Assembly: GCA_016714125.1 (NCBI GenBank)
Contig: JADJNX010000001.1
Location: forward strand, 186,001-250,000
Direction of reading: 5' to 3'
Length of the DNA stretch: 64,000 nucleotides
Origin: Ignavibacteriales bacterium
GTDB lineage: Bacteria; Bacteroidota; Ignavibacteria; Ignavibacteriales; Ignavibacteriaceae
Part shown: in pieces, positions 55,869-64,000 of the stretch
Layout of the letters: every line of letters starts with the position of its first letter
Position numbering within the stretch: the first letter of the stretch is position 1
Notes under the pieces: model-generated
Seen by the model: the letters and a program-made list of their open reading frames with translations, nothing else
Told to the model about the DNA's origin: nothing
Databases searched by the model: none
Program-made: the position numbers and the translations under genes

Positions 55869-58297
55869 CTATAAAATCAAAAATGTGTTAATTCCTATTC
55901 TAAAACTTTTTTCTTCGGTGTGATTTAGGCGAAAACCAAAATCAACTCGAACAGGGAAAAGTTGATGACCCACTCCAAATCCAATCTCAAAAAGTGGAGA
56001 GGTGAGCCTTTTTACTTTAAACGGTTGAAGCACCAAAGAAGCCTGATTATACTCAATCATTCCGGCATTAAAAAATCCTGTAAACTGGAGATTTAATCGT
56101 TTGAGAAATGAGATGCCCGTCAATCGTAGTGGTAAATCGCCCAAGTTCTCTACAACAAAAACTGTCCATCCCCTGTCACCGATATATTCACCCAAATCAA
56201 GCGTTGTAAAAGATTGATTCTGGGAGGTACCGGAAATGTTTCCGGGAAGGGAATAAAGCAATTGTACAGGCATTCCACCTTCAGTGGTAAAAACATTTGC
56301 TCTAATTGTCATTGTGGTGTTTAATGATGTCCGGAGAAACATCCGTCCCCAAACGGAATAACTTTTATAGTCTATCCCTGAGCTCATATCACCCGGAACA
56401 TACTTAATTTCGGCTTCGGTCGTGAAGTGAAAATTTCCCCACAATCTTCTTCTAAAAAGTCCGTTTTCAATGTAATCTCGTGAATCAAACCTTAAACCGG
56501 CTGAAAATTCGTTTAACCTCATTTCAGTTACAGGGAGATTTTGCCTGTATTGTTTGTCGGTATTAAAAATCGAAGCATTTGAGGTTACAACCGCTGCGTT
56601 ATCGGTTCTGTTCTTAAAACCAAGATCAAGATTCAAAACCGGAAATATTTCACCGGAATATGAAAATTCAATTCCATTGGAATAGTAGTAATCATTAAAA
56701 TCATATTTTGAAATAAGTGTGCTCAAAGAAGTGAACACTTTCCCATATTCCTGGTTACTTCTAAAAAGTGTCTTAATCCCATCGTAAAGTTTTAAATCAA
56801 ATTGATGAGTGCGATAATCGCCGAGATAATAAGTAACTGCTAAAGACGACTTGAATTTTTCATCACCAAGACCGTAGCTTAAATTTAGGACAGAGTTAAG
56901 CCTTTTGTCAAACAAATCAATCCCGTTTACCCTGAAATCGGCAGTATGTCCTTCTACGGGATTAAAATGATACATGGCCGGCAAACCGCTGGTTGAAAAA
57001 TTGTCGTTGAAAGAGACTCTGTCGGATAGCAATGAAAAATTATCCCAAAAACTTTGTGGCCGGTTTTCAAGGGAATCAATTCTTGTATAAGCCTCAACCT
57101 CCTCAACAGTGTTGGGAATTCCTTGATAAACACTCCAAAAGGATGAATCCTTTGAATCAGCATCCGGGAGCACAGTTATGAGCGCCTTTCCAAAAATATC
57201 ATCATCAAGTGGGATATTAATTTCCCAGTCATTTAAAGATGTATTTAGTTCAAAACCAGCTTTAAGCAGACCCAAATAATTAACATCAGCTGCGATTCTG
57301 TAGTCTGCCGGCATATAAATTGCATTATCTGTATATTCGAGATATTGCTGAAAAAAGGTGAGAGAATCAAAAAAGTTTGCTACTGTACCAACCTTATTGG
57401 CAGACAACTCCACCTTGATCAGGTCAAAAGATTTGTCGAGGATATAGAGATTTCCGATGAACCCCGGATCGGCGGGATCATCAGGTTCGATATGTATCTT
57501 AAAATATTTTTGTGGTCTATTGAAAGTGCATCTTTAATATAATAATAGTAGTGGGTTATTGAATTATCAGCAATTGGACCGATGAAATTGTTGTTCCCAA
57601 AAAAGATTATTTGATCCTCATAAAAGTTCGCAATGAATCTTCCACCAGTCAAAATATTTGCAAATGGAGGTACATTAGCTGTTTGTCTTCTTGCCGTTAT
57701 TATCTCTTTATATTGAGATGGAGCTTTAAAGTAGGCTTCTGAGACATTTTCAATAATTCCGGTTATTTTCAGGTCGCCTGTGTCAGAGGCTGTCCCCAAA
57801 GTTATCGCTTGCCCGGCTCTGTTTCCTGAAGCACTAATATCATTTGTTGTTCTAATTACTCCTTTTGTGTAGGCATTAAATTTGTAACTGTCAATGATAG
57901 CTTTCCTGACATTTTTCCTTTCAATTGCTTTCCTTATTATTCCAAAAGCAGGATTTTCCCCCGGGAAAACAGTGATTTCTTTCAGTTCCACTTGTGAACT
58001 TACTAAAGAGAAATTTACATTTGTGATGCTCTTTACAACATCCACTTCAACTGTATCGGAAAGATATCCCACAAACGATGCTGCAATTTTATACTTCCCT
58101 TTTTTTAATAGAAGTTCATAATTGCCGTCTTTGTTTGAAGTGGTACCGGATTTATTACCAACCACCCTCAAAGTTCCAAAAGAAAGGGGCTCCCCCGTTT
58201 TTTGGTCAACCACTTTCCCACTGACAGAAACTGCCTGCGGAAAAACCATAAATGATATTAAAATAAAAAGGAAAAGAATCTGTTTTTTTACTGCCAT
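55869..58297 (-). CDS. DUF5686 protein with N-terminal carboxypeptidase-regulatory domain, one frameshift
   Basis: 809 residues on repair. Signal peptide MAVKKQILFLFILISFMVFP; CarboxypepD_reg-like domain (SGKVVDQKTGEPLSFGTLRV, KYKIAASFVGYLSDTVEV); then ELKEITVFPGENPAFGIIRK and DUF5686 features leading into a C-terminal outer-membrane barrel. The frame break at 57501-57504 (one T missing on the coding strand) is repaired to KNIFKIHIEPDDPADPG. The family is found in Bacteroidota outer membranes with no settled function. Confidence 0.85.
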
Positions 58298-58306
58298 AAT
58301 TATCGT

Positions 58307-60354
58307 TTATTTTTCTTTCATCAATATGCCTGAAACCTTTGCCACCGCGAACGAGAGACCAACAGAGAACCACACCATTGTAATGATTTCGTGATCACCA
58401 AAGTTAAACTCCGTTAGCCCTGCTCCCGCAAATGAAGCAAAACATGCCAGGGAACCCATGACAAGTGCCCGGTTGAAGGTTTTTTGTTCAGTTGTTTTAA
58501 ATATTTTGTACATCTTAAGTAACATCATATAGAACAACAATAAAACCGAAATTATTCCAAATCCACCCAAAGTGGCAAGCAGATGGAAAAAATTATTGTG
58601 AAGGTGCCCTTTAATTTCCTTCTCATAGGGGCGATTATATTCTTTAAAGATGCCGGCAAGATCAATATCCCCCACACCAAAAAAGGGATTGTCCTTAAAT
58701 ATCTCCCAACCGATGCGCCACATTACCAACCTGTTTCTGTTGCTCTCCCCGGTCAAATCAAAAAAGCTCAAAAGCCTGCTCTTTTTAATGTCGGTATAAA
58801 AGATATGTTTTTCCGAAGCTGTTAAAGAAAATGGATAAAAACCAAGCCTGCCTCTGATGTCAAGAAAAGCTGCAGAATCGCCCCTTATTGTCAAATTATA
58901 GAGATTTTTATCCATCCCTACAAGATAAATAGAGTCCGTTCCAAATGCCACAGTTGGATATGCCACCCCTTTGCAATCAGTATTTGGTGGAAGTGCCTTA
59001 ATTTTACCTGTAACCGGGTCGGCAAGACGGAAGGCTTTATTGAAATAGTATAATGACTTCCCCTTTACAAAACTGATAAAAGAGGAACCTTGTGGTATCT
59101 TTGATTCATAAGCTATCGTATCAACAGGAAATCCTGTTGAATCCAGTCTGATTGTAGTGTGTGCATAGTCTGAATAAATCAGATTTATATAATTTGAATC
59201 GACAACAAAACCGATTCCCCTTTTAAATTGCGGGAATCTAACAGGATTATTTATCTCATTTATACTTTTGTAAACGGTTATTCCACTGTCGCTGTCAACC
59301 GCATATAACATTCCCCTGCTAACCCGTACTCTGCCCAGATAACCGGGAGAAGTAAATTCCTTCTCGATCCTAAATCCGTTTTCTTTGTTTTTTCCGAGGA
59401 CTAAAATCCTTGAATCGCTCAGAAACGCCGCGTATTTATCTCCCCACTTTTCTATCTCATAAATTGGGGCGGGAGTTTCCAAAACTGACTTAAGCGAATC
59501 CTTCAAATAAATTTTTAAGCCCCCGCTAAAATCTGAAACAACCAGTTCCTCTCCTACCGTCTGTACTTTATAGGCAAGTCCGTCTGTTTCAAATGCCTCC
59601 ACAGGACTTCCATTAAGATCGGCTATAAACACCGTGATTCATTTGTGGAGAAAAAAATCATTACCACAAAAACCACAACTCCAAAAGCTATAATCTTATA
59701 ATTTTTATTCAAGAGTAAAATTACCAGAATGCCCAGCCCCAGTCCTATCCACCCTGTTCTTTTAAATGTAGCAAGGAGTGAGACAAAAGAAATAAGAAAA
59801 AGCAGAAGCCAGGCAATCTTCCATTTGTTTCTACTTTCATTAAGGAAAAGTGCAAAGAGAAAAAGTGCGGTGAATGAAGTTAATTCACTTGTTGTGATTG
59901 GATGTAAGAGGACACTTGGACCCTCCGATGTAAACTTATAGAGATCTTTCAGAAAATACTCTATCGAAAAACCGATATACATAAAATCGGATCCGAGAGC
60001 AAAAACAAGGTATGTAAAAAAGAAGATTTTGAGTTGCTTTTCGTCATTAATTGCTGCTGCAATCGTAAAAACAATTGGGAGAAGAATTACCCGCTTAAAT
60101 CCAAATTCGAGAGCCTGCGCTTTATTGTCAGAAAATGCCATTGCCAACACTTCCGAAAACAGGAACAGAAGCATAAAGACTCCGAGTCCCGTTTTAGGGA
60201 AAACATCCTTTTCCCCTTTTATCCAGACAACGGAAAGAAAAACCAACGCTGCATAATATCCAAGCTGATTAAAAAAAAGAGCATTGGTCATCGTGGCAGC
60301 AAAAAGCAGTAAGGATAAAAAAGCGGTCTTTTTGAGCGTAGAAATGGAAAACAT
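58307..60354 (-). CDS. O-antigen-ligase-like membrane protein with large soluble insert, one frameshift
   Basis: The start at 60354 (MFSISTLKKTAFLSLLL) is preferred because the upstream ATG at 60408 lies inside the preceding gene's terminator stem. N-terminal membrane segments (about 240 residues) end at FSTNESR; after one indel at about 59632 there follow about 295 soluble residues with propeller-like repeats (VFIADLNGSPVEAF, DSRILVLGKNKENGFRIEKE, SLYYFNKAFRLADPVTGKIK). Then comes the Wzy_C region: NRLVMWRIGWEIFKDNPFFG and HLHNNFFHLLATLGGFGIIS, with further membrane helices. It is about 683 residues long; ordinary O-antigen ligases have about 400. Confidence 0.82.
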
Positions 60355-60373
60355 CCCAATCCGGATTTTCGTG

Positions 60374-60416
60374 GGAAAAAGAAAACCTGAATGCCAATAA
60401 AACGACATTCAGGTTT
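60374..60416 (-). terminator. Rho-independent terminator of the PafA-like gene
   Basis: Minus strand AAACCTGAATG-tcgttttattgg-CATTCAGGTTT followed by TCTTTTTCCC. An 11-bp perfect stem begins 31 bases after the stop at 60447. Because the ATG at 60408 is inside it, that start is discounted for the next gene. Confidence 0.88.
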
Positions 60417-60446
60417 CAAATTTAATTCATTAAAATATAAATAACG

Positions 60447-62082
60447 CTACTTTTTAAAGACTCCTTCAATAACATTCCCAAAACTTCCATTGGGTAAATT
60501 AATCTTCAGGAAATTCGAAACAGTAGGGGCAACATCCGTAATCTCTACTTTTCCTTTATATTCTCCCTTATTAACACCCATACCATAAAAAATCAGAGGA
60601 ACATGTGTGTCATATTCATAGGGGGAGCCGTGTGAGGTGCCTTTGTTGTCATGCTGGAGCCAACCCGGATTAAAAACTATCCAGACATCTCCACTTCGTT
60701 TTTGGTTGGTACCAAAAAAGTATTTACTCCTCAGGGGATCGTAGGAACTTGAACGGGTTTCGAGGTCGGTTGTTTCAAAAACTTCCCTCAGTTCAGTGAA
60801 TTTTAACAATGCCGGTCTAATTATTCCTGTCACTTCAGAAATAGTAGTGTTGTACTTTCTTAGTACGTCATAATCAAAATAAATTTGATAATTTTTAATA
60901 TCCGCAATAAACTTTGTCTCAGAAGGGTTTGAGAACTTCTTCCTGAGTGCCTCCTCGGCAACCTTGTTATAGGCACTAAAATCGAGCAGACCACAATCAA
61001 TATGGTTTTGTCTTACATAACCCGGCACTTCAGCAGCTCCATGGTCAGCAGTAAGGAATAACATATAATCGCCTTTTGGAAATTGTTTTTTCAAAAAACT
61101 GATAAAATCTTTTAACTCTTTATCCAGTTTTATATAGATATCAGCAGTTTCGATTGCCTGCGGACCATATCTCTGACCCACATCATCGGGTGATGAAAAG
61201 CTCAGGGTGAGCATATCAGTGAATTCTCCTTGCCCAAGTTTTTCTCCAATTATCGCAGCCTCTGCAAATTCCCTGGTCAAGGTTGATCCCATCGGGGACC
61301 CCTCGATGGCGCTGAAGTTCCCCAATGCTTTGGTAATTGCGGGAATATCATGTGGAAAAACCGGTTTTGTTTCCCCCTTGAATAATCCTTCGTGGGGATT
61401 GTTATCTTCCGAGCACATTGTATATTTTTCGATGGGAAATGAGGTTTCCCATTTCATTTTTAATAATTCGTTTGATCTTTTTCGTCCATTATATTCCTTT
61501 GCCCACTGTGGCAGGTCGTTCATATAATAAGTGGAACTTATCCATACACCTAAAATTTCATCAAACCAGTAAGCACCATTTGCAGAATGCCCCGCTGGAA
61601 GAATAGAACTTCTTTCCTTAATCGCAATTCCGATGGTTTTTGACTTAAAGGAATTGGAGATTCTCATTTCATCTGCTATGGAATTGGTAAGAAGCAGTCT
61701 GGGAGAATATTTCCCCTGCTCCGGTGTTCCGCCTACTGCAGTCACAGTTGAATCATCAGAACAATAAACTGATTTTTTAGAATCCCTGTCATACCAATAG
61801 TTTCCAACAATTCCGTGCATCCATGGTGCAGTTCCGGAAAAAATTGATGCATGTCCGGGACCTGTGTAGGTTGGTAGATAAGTATATTGAGTGTTACTGC
61901 ACTGGTACCCGTTTTTTACAAGCTCTTTAAATCCCCCCTCGCCAAAAAGATCCCAGAAACGGGAAATATAGTCATACCTCATCTGGTCAACAACAATACC
62001 AACCACAAGTTTGGGTTTTTCTGCCTGCTGCGCATTTACAAAAAAAGACCATTATAAAGAATAATAGAATAGTGCGTTTCAT
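60447..62082 (-). CDS. PafA-like alkaline phosphatase-superfamily protein, one frameshift
   Basis: About 544 residues; signal peptide starts MKRTILLFFIMVFF, and removing one base from the A7 run (62040-62046) restores VNAQQAEKPKLVVGIVVDQM. Metal site starts at VVDQMRYDY (Asp). The nucleophile region is YLPTYTGPGHASIFSGTAPW with Thr in the TYTGPGHAS position, and later DDVGQRYGPQAIE and LTADHGAAEVPG carry Asp/His ligands. Members are exported, zinc-dependent and act on phosphate mono- and diesters. It ends with a strong terminator. Confidence 0.9.
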
Positions 62083-62118
62083 TTAATTCCGTATGTTTAA
62101 TTTCAATAATTGCATAAT

Positions 62119-62137
62119 ATATCATTAAAAATGATAT
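62119..62137. promoter_or_regulatory. Inverted repeat in a divergent intergenic region
   Basis: ATATCATT-AAA-AATGATAT: perfect 8-bp arms around a 3-base centre, in the 93-base gap between the PafA-like gene and the divergent SDR gene. Position and symmetry suit an operator shared by both promoters. No convincing -35/-10 pair is seen. Confidence 0.45.
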
Positions 62138-62175
62138 TTTATACAAGAACTTAATAAATTTTATGGTGCATTACT

Positions 62176-62940
62176 ATGAAAAAATGGAGCCTTAAAGGCA
62201 AAAACGCATTTGTAACGGGTGGAACCAAAGGAATTGGGCTTGAGATAGTCGAAGAATTCCTTTCACTCGGAGCCTTTGTTTTCGTCGTCGCAAGAGATGA
62301 AGAAAATCTTTTGACCATAGTTGAAAAACATCAGGGCAAAAAAATTGATGGGATAAAATGTGATGTTTCTGTTAAAGAAGACCGTCTAAAAGTTGTTAAA
62401 TTGTTATTAAAAAAGTTTGATAAACTTGACATACTTGTTAACAATGCAGGGTCGAATATTCGGAAAAGAGCACATGAATATTCTGAGGAGGAGATCAAAT
62501 ATCTTTTTGAGTTGAACTATTTTAGCACCGTTGAACTCTGCAGAGGACTGCTCCCCTTGATGAAACTTTCACAAAAAGCTTCTATCATCAATATAAGTTC
62601 AACCGCCTCAATTCTTGACGATGGAACCGGTTTTCCTTATGCGTCCTCAAAAGCTGCAGTAAATCAGTTTACCAGATCTCTTGCATCTGAGTGGGGAAAG
62701 TATAATATTAGAGTTAATGCAATTCTCCCCTGGTTCATAAAAACTCCGCTAACGGAAGATTACCTCGCAAACAACGAAAATTATACCAGAATAGTAGGAA
62801 GAACGCCACTTAACCGTGTAGGAAGACCTGATGAAGTTTCATCCCTCGCAGCATATCTTGCGATGGATGCCTCCTCTTATATAACGGGACAATCGATTTC
62901 TGTTGATGGCGGATTGAGCGGTAGTGTTTTTGGAAGATAA
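62176..62940 (+). CDS. Short-chain dehydrogenase/reductase
   Basis: 254 residues, intact. NAD(P) site TGGTKGIGLEIV (GxxxGxG); NNAGSNIRKRAHE; catalytic Ser in NISSTASILDD; Tyr-x3-Lys in YASSKAAVNQF; C-terminal ITGQSISVDGGLSG. The closest recognisable branch is tropinone-reductase/3-oxoacyl-reductase-like, so the substrate is open. It is divergent from the PafA-like gene and ends at a shared terminator. Confidence 0.93.
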   Translation: MKKWSLKGKNAFVTGGTKGIGLEIVEEFLSLGAFVFVVARDEENLLTIVEKHQGKKIDGIKCDVSVKEDRLKVVKLLLKKFDKLDILVNNAGSNIRKRAHEYSEEEIKYLFELNYFSTVELCRGLLPLMKLSQKASIINISSTASILDDGTGFPYASSKAAVNQFTRSLASEWGKYNIRVNAILPWFIKTPLTEDYLANNENYTRIVGRTPLNRVGRPDEVSSLAAYLAMDASSYITGQSISVDGGLSGSVFGR

Positions 62941-62952
62941 CAGGTAAAAAAA

Positions 62953-62987
62953 AGAGGCTGTCTGATATCGATATCAAAACAGCCTCC
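62953..62987. terminator. Terminator between convergent SDR and zinc-ribbon genes
   Basis: GAGGCTGT...ACAGCCTC stem (62954-62961 with 62979-62986) around an inner palindrome TGATATCGATATCA. The A8 run at 62946-62953 gives a T8 on the minus strand, so it mainly serves the zinc-ribbon gene. Confidence 0.85.
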
Positions 62988-62992
62988 AAGCT

Positions 62993-63325
62993 TCATATAA
63001 AGTGGTCGGTAGCATAAACCGGATGGATCATACACTCATCCTCTTCCGTTCCAAAACAGTGACTGCATTTTTCAACAGTAAAAACAAATTTGTCTTCCTT
63101 GTCTGATGCACCAATGAAATTAAGAACGGTTTTGCAGCTAGAGCATTGAACTATATGATACCTCTGAGATCTGCCCGAACACTCCGGACACAAATAACCA
63201 AGTTCCTCGTCTTTTAAGCCCGGCTCAAGAACGAAGAAGCTTCCACATTTCACATTATTACATTTGGCAAAATGTTTAGCATTTGTAGCTTTTTCGCGAT
63301 AGCTCCTCCAATTATATTCAACATA
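62993..63325 (-). CDS. Small zinc-ribbon protein, start uncertain
   Basis: The clear part (from a GTG at 63253) is 86 residues with CPECSGRSQRYHIVQCSSC and CSHCFGTEEDEC: four or more CxxC pairs. The frame stays open upstream through EYNWRSYREKATNAKHFAKC with another pair, CNNVKC, but lacks a start codon there. An ATG at 63325 would fit if one base were missing just after it. I therefore extend the gene to 63325. A probable rubredoxin-like or multi-ribbon protein of unknown function. Confidence 0.55.
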   Translation of the reverse strand, partial: YVEYNWRSYREKATNAKHFAKCNNVKCGSFFVLEPGLKDEELGYLCPECSGRSQRYHIVQCSSCKTVLNFIGASDKEDKFVFTVEKCSHCFGTEEDECMIHPVYATDHFI

Positions 63326-63450
63326 TCAACTTAACTGATTTACCGTGTATAATAATATATAAAAATTTGTACCTATATAGAGATTTTGTACTTGCAAGAG
63401 AATTTTTTTTCGTGGAAATGAGGATTAGGCAAATAAAGAGGTCAGTGATT

Positions 63451-63514
63451 CAGTACTCAAGCATTCAGGTACTCAGATACTCAGGTACTCAAGCACTCAG
63501 ATACTCATGTTTCT
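63451..63514. repeat. Octanucleotide array before the phosphohexomutase gene
   Basis: Eight 8-bp units in a row: CAGTACTC-AAGCATTC-AGGTACTC-AGATACTC-AGGTACTC-AAGCACTC-AGATACTC-ATGTTTCT. It lies about 70-130 bases upstream of the mutase start. A 65-codon plus-strand frame over it is a repeat artefact. Confidence 0.85.
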
Positions 63515-63582
63515 CTAATCCCTCATATATCATTAAATTGGGAAATGTTTTTTATTTATTTTGATGATATACGGAGAGTTAA

Positions 63583-64000
63583 ATGTCGAAAATTGCATGT
63601 TTCAAAGCTTACGATATCAGAGGGGTGGTTCCTTCTGAATTAAATGTTGATCTGGCATATAATATTGCCAGGGGTTACAAAAAATTTACTGGGTGTAAAT
63701 CGATTGTGATTGGAAGAGATATTAGAAAATCTTCCGAGGAATTGAGTACAGCCCTGGTGAATGGATTTCTGGATTCCGGTGTGGATGTTATTGACATCGG
63801 TCTTTGCGGAACTGAGATGGTCTATTTTGGTACTTCATATTTGAATGCCGATGGCGGAATTATGATCACCGCTTCCCACAATCCACCTGAATATAACGGA
63901 ATGAAATTTGTCCGTGAAAGATCAATCCCCATTAGTTACGACTCAGGTCTCAATACAATCGAAGAAATCATTGGTAATGGTGGATTCGAACCTCTTTCCG
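63583..64000 (+). CDS. Phosphomannomutase/phosphoglucomutase, partial at window edge
   Basis: The first 139 residues are visible. It starts MSKIACFKAYDIRGVVPSEL, with GGAGA seven bases upstream. Sugar-binding YDIRG and the phosphoserine loop GGIMITASHNPPEYNGMK (active-site Ser in TASHNP) identify the alpha-D-phosphohexomutase family. It interconverts hexose 1- and 6-phosphates for GDP-mannose or glycogen/LPS sugars. The rest of the gene is beyond the window. Confidence 0.93.
   Translation, partial: MSKIACFKAYDIRGVVPSELNVDLAYNIARGYKKFTGCKSIVIGRDIRKSSEELSTALVNGFLDSGVDVIDIGLCGTEMVYFGTSYLNADGGIMITASHNPPEYNGMKFVRERSIPISYDSGLNTIEEIIGNGGFEPLS

Noticed and set aside
60355..60408. ATG at 60408 as start of the O-antigen-ligase-like gene
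   Set aside because: It lies in the stem of the preceding gene's terminator; the ATG at 60354 starts a normal membrane N-terminus.
63367..63564. 65-codon plus-strand frame
   Set aside because: Its middle is an 8-base array translated in three phases; no ribosome binding site or family match.

Overview
The window comes from a Gram-negative bacterium of the Bacteroidota/Ignavibacteria side of the FCB group, most like an Ignavibacteriales genome. The support is five proteins bearing the C-terminal QNYPNPFNP-type secretion/sorting domain or its relatives, an LptE-like lipoprotein, an Omp85 barrel, a TonB receptor, DUF5686, GWxTD and DUF2007 proteins, and AT-rich DNA. No rRNA, tRNA, CRISPR array, prophage or insertion sequence was seen. 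It looks like chromosomal backbone with unusual intergenic repeats.

Layout. 1-16.2 kb is one co-directional minus-strand run of about 16 genes, mostly for the envelope: miaB, a secreted helical protein, an RNase-Z-like hydrolase, a sigma-54 activator without receiver domain, LptE, a TPR protein, a GT9 heptosyltransferase, DUF3108, DUF2007, CdsA, RimO, GWxTD, a PfkB kinase, Omp85, an N-terminal-nucleophile acylase relative and a lipoprotein. 17-24.5 kb holds an APC permease, the UPF0210/ACT pair, an exported YidD-domain protein with two membrane partners, an acyl-CoA dehydrogenase and a YdeI-like protein. 24.6-27.3 kb has secreted proteins. 27.7-36.7 kb is a complete potassium system: NtrC-type regulator, an unnamed 27-residue membrane peptide, KdpF, A, B, C, a KdpD N-terminal-domain protein and a separate histidine kinase. 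A sigma-54 promoter and two enhancer-like palindromes lie between the regulator and the structural genes. 36.9-38.8 kb is glnA with an Lrp-type regulator. 39-46.4 kb has two convergent paralogous secreted proteins, a GT2, a C1 peptidase and a ferredoxin with its own sigma-54 promoter. 46.6-51.8 kb has a TonB receptor operon starting at tdk, then cdd and a YfcC transporter. 51.9-64 kb has a secreted protein, ruvC, ruvA, FAH, DUF5686, an O-antigen-ligase-like protein with a large soluble insert, a PafA-like phosphatase, an SDR, a zinc ribbon and a phosphohexomutase cut by the window edge.

Two window-wide patterns matter. First, 23 of about 58 genes are interrupted by frameshifts. Nearly all can be repaired by one base in a short homopolymer, so these are most likely sequencing or assembly errors, and the genes are annotated here at their reconstructed length. 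Second, many intergenic gaps contain short-unit tandem repeats. The main family has an 8-bp unit (GTACTCAA / AAGTTCTA type) at six loci, and three of those arrays contain the stop codon of the adjacent gene. Other gaps hold 7-, 9- and 10-bp-unit arrays and a hairpin-repeat trio.

The most interesting biology is the sigma-54-controlled kdp locus, whose KdpB carries Ala in place of the phosphorylated Asp307, and the octanucleotide array family.
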